Source: an uncultured Bacilli bacterium
Lineage (GTDB): Bacteria > Bacillota_I > Bacilli_A > RF39 > UBA660
Length of the DNA stretch: 10,893 nucleotides
Assembly: GCA_934130105.1 (NCBI GenBank)
Contig: CAKOXL010000033.1
Coordinates: 1-10,893, forward strand
Reading direction: 5' to 3'
Shown here: piece after piece, positions 1 to 3,763 of the stretch
How positions within the stretch are numbered: position 1 is the stretch's first letter
Layout of the letters: the number at the start of each line of letters is the position of its first letter
Made by a program: the position numbers and the translations under genes
Notes under the pieces: model-generated
Seen by the model: the letters and a program-made list of their open reading frames with translations, nothing else
What the model was told of the DNA's origin: nothing
The model's database searches: none

Positions 1-102
1 CAAACTATGATTTCTGAATATAAGTTAAAATTAATTGATAAAAAATTATTAGAAACAAAACTTAAAGAAATGAAAAACTTGATAGATAATAATGATAAAT
101 AG
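1..102 (+). CDS. C-terminal end of an unidentified protein (partial, 5' end outside window)
   Basis: Frame 1 is open from the window edge to TAG at 100-102 and gives 33 residues ending KNLIDNNDK. The segment is Lys/Leu/Glu-rich and looks like a helical or coiled-coil tail; MerR-type regulators often end like this, but nothing here is diagnostic. It ends 18 bases before the acetyltransferase start, so the two are probably co-transcribed. Family not assigned. Confidence 0.5.
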   Translation, partial: QTMISEYKLKLIDKKLLETKLKEMKNLIDNNDK

Positions 103-120
103 TAAGTTGTGGAGGAGAAT

Positions 121-573
121 ATGTTTTTAGAATTGGTAAAAGAAGAGAATTTATTTGAATATGCGAATATAGTATTAAAGCTATGTAAAGAGCATTTTAA
201 ATTAAGAGAGAAAATAGGATACGAAGATTATGAACAAGAAAGACAAAATTTTAATGTATATAATATTATATGGGAATTTAAAAAAACAGGAGTAAATTAT
301 TATTTTATAAAGAGTGATAATAGTATAGTTGGTACTATTGCTAGTTATGAACGAAATTCAGAGATAAATAATGAGCCAATTATATATGTTGATTCATTTT
401 ATATATTACCAGAATATCGTAAAATGGGTTTTGGAAAGAAAACTATTGAAGAAATGAAAAAAAAATTCCCACAGAAAAAAATTGAATTACATTGTTTATA
501 TGGAAATGAAGCAGAATTATTTTATGATAAAATTGGTGGTAAAAAAGTTAAAATTGTGTATTCCTTTGATTAA
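121..573 (+). CDS. GNAT-family N-acetyltransferase
   Basis: A 150-aa protein of normal size for a single-domain GNAT acetyltransferase, which transfers an acetyl group from acetyl-CoA to an amine; the substrate cannot be told. Beta-strand 4 and motif A are clear at about residues 88-112: YVDSFYILPEYR, then the acetyl-CoA pyrophosphate loop R100-K-M-G103-F-G105. Motif B follows at about 127-142 (GNEAELFYDKIGG), the usual 'N..A..lYek.Gf' pattern. A GTG at 109 is in frame, but GGAGGAG (111-117) lies just before the ATG at 121, so 121 is chosen. It follows the partial gene at 1-102 closely and probably shares its transcript. It may be a chromosomal or cargo gene flanking the mobile DNA. Confidence 0.88.
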   Translation: MFLELVKEENLFEYANIVLKLCKEHFKLREKIGYEDYEQERQNFNVYNIIWEFKKTGVNYYFIKSDNSIVGTIASYERNSEINNEPIIYVDSFYILPEYRKMGFGKKTIEEMKKKFPQKKIELHCLYGNEAELFYDKIGGKKVKIVYSFD

Positions 574-631
574 GACAAATTACAATTTACAATTAAAATT
601 ATTTGTAAATTAATAATCTTATTTCAATTAA

Positions 632-710
632 ATGGGAGGGAAATTTTCCATATCCGAATTTGTACTCCCGTACAAATTCAGTACTGGCTGGATATAAATT
701 TTATTCCCAT
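632..710. other. Long nested hairpin with possible pseudoknot
   Basis: Four helices nest inside one another: ATGGGA 632-637 with TCCCAT 705-710; AAATTT 641-646 with AAATTT 696-701; TATCC 651-655 with GGATA 690-694; and a perfect 9-bp stem GAATTTGTA 656-664 with TACAAATTC 671-679. The apical loop is CTCCCG 665-670, and there is a 10-base bulge at 680-689. The loop CTCCC is also complementary to GGGAG at 634-638, the left side of the outer helix, so a pseudoknot could compete with the closing stem. It sits between the acetyltransferase and a terminator, with no ORF. It could be a small structured RNA on the plus strand or a folded DNA site (recombination or replication). Class not recognised. 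Confidence 0.55.
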
Positions 711-723
711 ATTCAAAAAAAAT

Positions 724-767
724 AAAAAAGAGGATTAAATTATTCTGATAATTTTTTCCTCTTTTTT
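724..767 (+). terminator. Intrinsic terminator (possibly bidirectional)
   Basis: Arms AAAAAAGAGGA (724-734) and TCCTCTTTTTT (757-767) are exact complements, with a T-run at the 3' arm. It would end transcription of the acetyltransferase or of the structured element at 632-710. The A-run on the left arm would also let it act on minus-strand transcripts leaving the tnpV relic at 777. Confidence 0.75.
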
Positions 768-776
768 GAAGATTAT

Positions 777-866
777 TTATATAAAAACATATTCATTTAA
801 GATAATTTCTTTTGCTGTATTTTTATAGTTGTTCATTAATTTTATCCATATTTCTAATATAGCCAT
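777..866 (-). pseudogene. tnpV: C-terminal remnant of a second tnpV
   Basis: Twenty-nine codons ending at TAA 777-779 read ...ILEIWIKLMNNYKNTAKEI..., closely matching the end of the intact TnpV at 10166 (QLEWVKLMNNYKNTAEEI...). The DNA is also visibly similar, so this is a diverged second copy, not a chance match. The first about 90 residues are missing. The fragment starts inside the recombinase relic in another frame, at the Tyr-Gly-Tyr of its 'HYGY' motif, as expected from a deletion joining two genes of an old element. The ATG at 866 has no ribosome binding site, so expression is unlikely. Confidence 0.8.
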
Positions 867-1165
867 AATGTGCTTTACTAGGATGAATACATTCTAATGC
901 CATTTCTTCCATAGCTCGTTTAGTTCTTGCACCAATCTTCTTTTTCTCTCTCTTTGACCAAATACTAAATTCATTCAAAAAATCATTTCACCATTAGCAG
1001 TAGATACATCATAAGGTTCGAGTATTAGTTTTATTTTTGCATCATGTTCCTCACAATAATTAAGTAGCCAAAAAACATCATAATTATTACGAGTAAGTCT
1101 ATCAACTTTAATTGCAATTAATTTATCAATCTTTTTAGATTTTCAATTACTTTAAATTCAAGCAT
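860..1165 (-). pseudogene. Serine recombinase remnant (middle part; two frameshifts)
   Basis: Across three frames the protein reads MLEFKVIENLK / KIDKLIAIKVDRLTRNN..., ...YDVSTANGEMIF / LNEFSIWSKREKKKIGARTKRAMEE...SKAHYGY. These are the resolvase-domain segments 'kvDRLtR', 'D(v)sTa.G...' and 'R....RTkraMee' up to the 'YGY' that starts the recombinase domain. The N-terminus with the catalytic Ser (YxRVS) is absent, and so is all of the C-terminal DNA-binding half. One shift lies at the T-run 1132-1136 and one at the A-run 977-982; restoring one base to each reopens a single frame. AGGAGG at 1175-1180 stands 9 bases before ATG 1165, but the gene start has been deleted, so the product would not be a working recombinase. 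Confidence 0.82.
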
Positions 1166-1304
1166 GAAAAAAATCCTCCTTTCTAGAAAGAGAACTTTTT
1201 AAGTTTTATATAATAAAAAAAGCTCACATCTGTAACTTTGACGAATTGGTGTGAGTTTTCACAATATATTCGGCAAAACCACGTTTGTGGAATTGTCATT
1301 TCTT
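1166..1304 (-). promoter_or_regulatory. Structured leader upstream of the recombinase remnant
   Basis: About 140 bases lie between the likely transcription start (about 1304) and the ATG at 1165 on the minus strand. In transcript order they hold a small hairpin CCAC-AAAC-GTGG within ACAAT/ATTGT arms (about 1267-1301), then the terminator hairpin at 1219-1259, then an AT-rich stretch and the AGGAGG ribosome binding site (1175-1180). Promoter, hairpins, terminator and ribosome binding site in this order resemble a transcription-attenuation leader. It could also be a separate short RNA. The class is not recognised. Confidence 0.45.
1212..1260 (-). terminator. Intrinsic terminator within the leader
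   Basis: On the minus strand, AAAACTCACACC... pairs with ...GATGTGAGCTTT (arms 1259-1248 and 1230-1219, about 12 bp with wobbles), followed by a run of seven T. It can stop read-through from the 150-aa gene at 1359 and the short transcript from the promoter at 1311-1339. Confidence 0.78.
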
Positions 1305-1310
1305 ATGCTT

Positions 1311-1339
1311 ATAATACACAGAATATCGGAAAAAGTCAA
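1311..1339 (-). promoter_or_regulatory. Sigma-A-type promoter for the leader/recombinase remnant
   Basis: On the minus strand TTGACT (1339-1334) and TATTAT (1316-1311) are separated by 17 bases; each hexamer matches consensus at five of six positions. It lies just after the stop of the 150-aa gene and would start transcription near 1304. Confidence 0.7.
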
Positions 1340-1358
1340 ATAAAATTTTGTAATTATC

Positions 1359-1811
1359 TTATTTTCTAAAAAGATTTTCAAATAATTTCCAAATTTTGTC
1401 ATACCATTTAATACTAGAAATATTTAGTAATGCTGTTTCTTGATTATTATCCTTATTTTCAATAATTGCACTTTTATAATTATTCTTAAAAATATCATTT
1501 GAATTATATTTTTCTTTTTTTATATTTTCAAGTTTATTTTGGTTTTGATTTAACAAATTATTTAAAGTTTTCTTTTGACTTTCTGTTGCAAAGTAATCTC
1601 TAAATAATGTAATCAATATTGCATTAGCTTCTTTTGAAATATTTTGTTTAGATAATTCTATATTTGGATTAATAATATAATTATAAGTCTTATCCATATT
1701 ATTTTTATAAAAATCAATTTTCTCTTGAGGAATTTTAGAGTATTCTTCTGTTGACAAATGCTTTAGTATCTCTAAAACCTCAGTATATGCCTTAGCATAG
1801 GTATTAATCAT
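1359..1811 (-). CDS. Conserved-looking 150-aa protein, partner of the transglutaminase-like gene
   Basis: Function not recognised. The protein is mostly helical. An N-terminal segment (residues 1-80, with LEILKHLSTEEYSKIPQEKI and, near 67-76, ITLFRDYFAT) reads like a compact conserved domain. A Lys/Asn-rich linker (about 82-125) follows, then a short amphipathic C-terminal helix (WYDKIWKLFENLFRK) that could contact a membrane or a partner. There is no signal peptide and no clear membrane span. The ATG at 1811 overlaps the TAA of the upstream gene by 8 bases, with AGGAG at 1821-1825, so translation is coupled and the two products are probably made in proportion. That suggests a functional pair, for example effector and partner or immunity protein, but this is inference. 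Confidence 0.8.
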   Translation of the reverse strand: MINTYAKAYTEVLEILKHLSTEEYSKIPQEKIDFYKNNMDKTYNYIINPNIELSKQNISKEANAILITLFRDYFATESQKKTLNNLLNQNQNKLENIKKEKYNSNDIFKNNYKSAIIENKDNNQETALLNISSIKWYDKIWKLFENLFRK

Positions 1812-2979
1812 TTTGGGTTACTCCTTCTATTTGATTTCCACGTACCTTTTGTTGTTCTATGTTATCAATTCTTTTTACATCTTCTGTTGCTATTCCTTGA
1901 ATAATAGCATTTGATATAATGTTTTTCATTGATAAACTTAATTGTTGTTCTAGAACTTCATTTAAAGATAATGTATCACTTTTTTTTCTGGGTTCAAAGC
2001 CATGAAATAATAAGTTTTCAATCTGACCTGTACTAATTTTCCCAATAGTATCTCTTACTGTAGTACTTTCATCGCCACCTCTAAGCAAATAATTAACTCC
2101 ATTGTATCCATAAATTGAAACAATATCACAATTACTTGGGTCTTCTTTTAGTAAATTTACTATTTTTAAATCTTTAGGATCAAAGTCTATTGGCAGAATT
2201 TTTTTAGATATTGATAAGAAAAAATCTTTTGATTCTTCAAATCCAAAATCTTCATTGTGTCTTTTTAATTGTTCAAATAAAAATTGAAATGTTCTTTCTG
2301 CATTAGGTTCATTTGTATATTCTTTATAATCTGCTTGAACTCTTTCTATATAATCATTTGCTAATGGTAAATTTTGCTTAGACCTTTCTTTGTAGTCTTC
2401 CTTAAGACACAAACCTGGTGTATTTTCATTTAAATAAGCTTCTCCAACTTTTATTCTAAATAATGCGCTATCAATCAAAAAGTCTTGAACATATTCAAAT
2501 CCGTCTATTGTAAATATTCCATAATAATGTTGTGATGAATGATTATTATTTTTTTCATTTTTTTCTGTAATAATTTCTAAATTATCATCAAAAGAACAAT
2601 CATAACTTTCTGGTACATCAATAGTTGTTCCATCATCCCTTATGTCACCATCAACATCACCTTTATTTTCTACTCCAATCACTTTAGAAGTAATACCAAC
2701 CTTATTTAAAATTGCTACATAGATTTCAGCCATTCCTTTACAGATTTGTGCTTTATCATATATATCTGTTTTTTTACCTAAAAGAATTTCTTGTCTTTTT
2801 TTGCTTATCTGAGTTAAATCTTCATTGTTCTCTTTATTGTAGTTTGCCGTGTATCTATTATCATAAATTAAAATTTTTCCTAATTCTATATGTACAAATT
2901 TAGCTATATTGAGGTCAGATGTTCCACTATTCCTTAATTCAGTTGCTCTATCTATAATAGAATTTACTCTATCTTTCAT
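1804..2979 (-). CDS. Transglutaminase-like (papain-fold) domain protein
   Basis: A 391-aa protein. An N-terminal helical part (1-70) precedes a transglutaminase-like core with a plausible triad: Cys80 in QICKGMAEIYVAILNKVGI, His151 in SSQHYYGIFTIDG and Asp166 in YVQDFLID. This order and spacing are those of the transglutaminase/cysteine-protease superfamily, so hydrolysis or transfer at Gln/amide bonds is possible. The acidic insert between Cys and His (about 105-145) is long. The C-terminal 180 residues have no recognised domain. The frame could open at TTG 2997, but ATG 2979 is preceded by GGAGAG at the right distance and is chosen. No signal peptide is seen. It is the first gene of a two-gene operon with its own promoter. 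Its role is unknown; a toxin, effector or regulated protease are all possible. Confidence 0.72.
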   Translation of the reverse strand: MKDRVNSIIDRATELRNSGTSDLNIAKFVHIELGKILIYDNRYTANYNKENNEDLTQISKKRQEILLGKKTDIYDKAQICKGMAEIYVAILNKVGITSKVIGVENKGDVDGDIRDDGTTIDVPESYDCSFDDNLEIITEKNEKNNNHSSQHYYGIFTIDGFEYVQDFLIDSALFRIKVGEAYLNENTPGLCLKEDYKERSKQNLPLANDYIERVQADYKEYTNEPNAERTFQFLFEQLKRHNEDFGFEESKDFFLSISKKILPIDFDPKDLKIVNLLKEDPSNCDIVSIYGYNGVNYLLRGGDESTTVRDTIGKISTGQIENLLFHGFEPRKKSDTLSLNEVLEQQLSLSMKNIISNAIIQGIATEDVKRIDNIEQQKVRGNQIEGVTQND

Positions 2980-3011
2980 CTTTCTCTCCAAAATCAATTT
3001 ATTCTAATAAT

Positions 3012-3040
3012 ATTGTATCAATTTTATCAAATATTTACAA
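3012..3040 (-). promoter_or_regulatory. Promoter of the transglutaminase-like operon
   Basis: On the minus strand TTGTAA (3040-3035), a 17-base spacer and TACAAT (3017-3012). The -10 is five of six to consensus and the -35 four of six. The start would be near 3005, giving a short leader of about 25 bases before ATG 2979. Confidence 0.62.
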
Positions 3041-3051
3041 TAGTTTAGCAC

Positions 3052-3379
3052 CTAATTTGGTATTGTATTATTATATAGATATAATGTTATTCTATTTTGC
3101 TCTGTTGTTTCCATTTCCATAAGTTTAGCCATTGCAAACATTATAATTTTATACTTTGAAAAATCTATAAGTTTAGTTCTATATTCTTCATCTATGTCTT
3201 TTAACATATTATCAAATCTATTAAATATTTTACTTTTTCTTGCTCCATTTTCTATTACCTCCATTTTAAAAAATTCACAAAATGTTTCTAGCCTTTTCTT
3301 TTGTTTTAGAAGACTCTCCTCTTCACGAGCTTGGTCTTCTGTTGATACTCTCATATATAAACCACATTTTTTTCTTCAT
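3052..3379 (-). pseudogene. Serine recombinase N-terminal remnant (frameshifted, chimeric tail)
   Basis: The start of a resolvase/invertase-type recombinase is clear: KKCGLYMRVSTEDQARE...SLLKQKKRLETFCEFF, with the catalytic Ser in the 'YMRVST' motif. Homology fades after FDNMLKDI (about residue 65). The remaining about 45 residues, ending YLYNNTIPN, do not look like a recombinase and lack the 'DRLTR' region. The natural start is probably ATG 3377-3379, directly after the TGA of the 53-aa ORF (TGAATG). An A7 run (3367-3373, seen as T on the plus strand) puts that ATG out of frame by one base; with six A the frame would be continuous. Translation could still start at ATG 3354, but the product would not recombine. 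It lacks exactly the part that the relic at 860-1165 retains. Confidence 0.78.
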
Positions 3380-3541
3380 TCAATTTTCAAAAACTCCTAA
3401 CAAAAAGAAGAATTTAGTGTTTTCAATTTTTCTTATACTACCCTTGATAAAAGTAGGAACAACTTTAGAAAACTCACATATAAATTCAATTCTTTGTTTT
3501 ATGCTTTTCTCAAATTGCAATTCTTCATTAATTATCTTCAT
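3380..3541 (-). CDS. Small 53-aa protein before the recombinase remnant
   Basis: ATG 3541 to TGA 3380 gives a lysine-rich 53-aa protein (starts MKIINEELQFEK, ends FFLLGVFEN) with no family recognised. It lies right after the attenuator-like leader, and its stop abuts the presumed recombinase ATG (TGAATG), so it would be translated first and coupled to the recombinase. An AAGGATGG ribosome binding site (about 3551-3558) is the 3' arm of a 6-bp hairpin (CATCCT 3551-3556 with AGGATG 3571-3576), which could hide it. It may be a leader-type or accessory protein of the element, or simply a remnant. Confidence 0.45.
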   Translation of the reverse strand: MKIINEELQFEKSIKQRIEFICEFSKVVPTFIKGSIRKIENTKFFFLLGVFEN

Positions 3542-3585
3542 TTTTCACACCATCCTTTCAATTAAACTTTAGGATGATTTTTTGC

Positions 3586-3727
3586 AAACAAAAAAATCAA
3601 CCATTTTACTGATTGATTTTCATATCCACCTGTTCTATATAAAGTTCGAACAGATACGTCGTTGGAGCCTTAACTTTACTTATATTCGAAAAATTATACT
3701 CCCAAAGTTGTTTGATTAAATCAACTA
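3586..3727 (-). promoter_or_regulatory. Attenuator-like structured leader RNA
   Basis: From the promoter at 3733-3760 a transcript would begin near 3726 on the minus strand and fold as follows. TTGATT/AATCAA form a small hairpin at its 5' end (3712-3724). TTGGGAG (3705-3699) can pair with CTCCAA (3667-3662). CTGTTC/GAACAG form a 6-bp stem (3653-3648 with 3635-3630). An intrinsic terminator closes the unit. The 5' TTGATT can also pair with the AATCAA of the terminator arm, which offers an antiterminator. No known riboswitch or T-box consensus is recognised. Downstream are the 53-aa ORF and the recombinase remnant. Confidence 0.5.
3587..3620 (-). terminator. Intrinsic terminator at the end of the leader
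   Basis: On the minus strand AAAATCAATCA (3620-3610), loop GTAAAA and TGGTTGATTTT (3603-3593) form an 11-bp stem followed by T residues. It separates the promoter at 3733-3760 from the 53-aa ORF, so downstream expression would need read-through or regulation. Confidence 0.8.
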
Positions 3728-3732
3728 AATAA

Positions 3733-3760
3733 ATTATAGCATATTTTTTTGATATCTCAA
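3733..3760 (-). promoter_or_regulatory. Strong sigma-A promoter of the leader RNA
   Basis: On the minus strand TTGAGA (3760-3755), a 16-base spacer ending in TGC (extended -10) and a perfect TATAAT (3738-3733). It lies 4 bases beyond the stop of the STAND gene, so it serves the leader and not that gene. Confidence 0.75.
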
Positions 3761-3763
3761 GTT

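Noticed and set aside
584..611. Inverted repeat AATTTACAA / TTGTAAATT after the acetyltransferase gene
   Set aside because: The stem is almost entirely A-T and has no following T-run; the better terminator is at 724-767.
2712..2903. Plus-strand ORF of 63 codons within the transglutaminase-like gene
   Set aside because: Antisense shadow of a well-supported minus-strand gene with no ribosome binding site; its hydrophobic Phe/Leu/Tyr composition is what antisense AT-rich code gives.
3194..3572. Two overlapping plus-strand ORFs (68 and 96 codons) opposite the recombinase relic and the 53-aa ORF
   Set aside because: They are antisense to recognisable recombinase sequence, have no ribosome binding site and have Phe/Leu-rich shadow composition.
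3586..3727. Possible T-box or purine riboswitch
   Set aside because: An AGGTGG fragment and a TATAA near GGGAG hint at these classes, but neither the T-box core nor the purine-aptamer core is present, and the downstream gene does not fit.
632..3727. The hairpin at 632-710 and the leader at 3586-3727 as two copies of one RNA family
   Set aside because: Both have GGGAG, CTCC and TGGATAT, but CTCC is an apical loop in one and lies outside the corresponding stem in the other, so the shared strings are not structurally equivalent.
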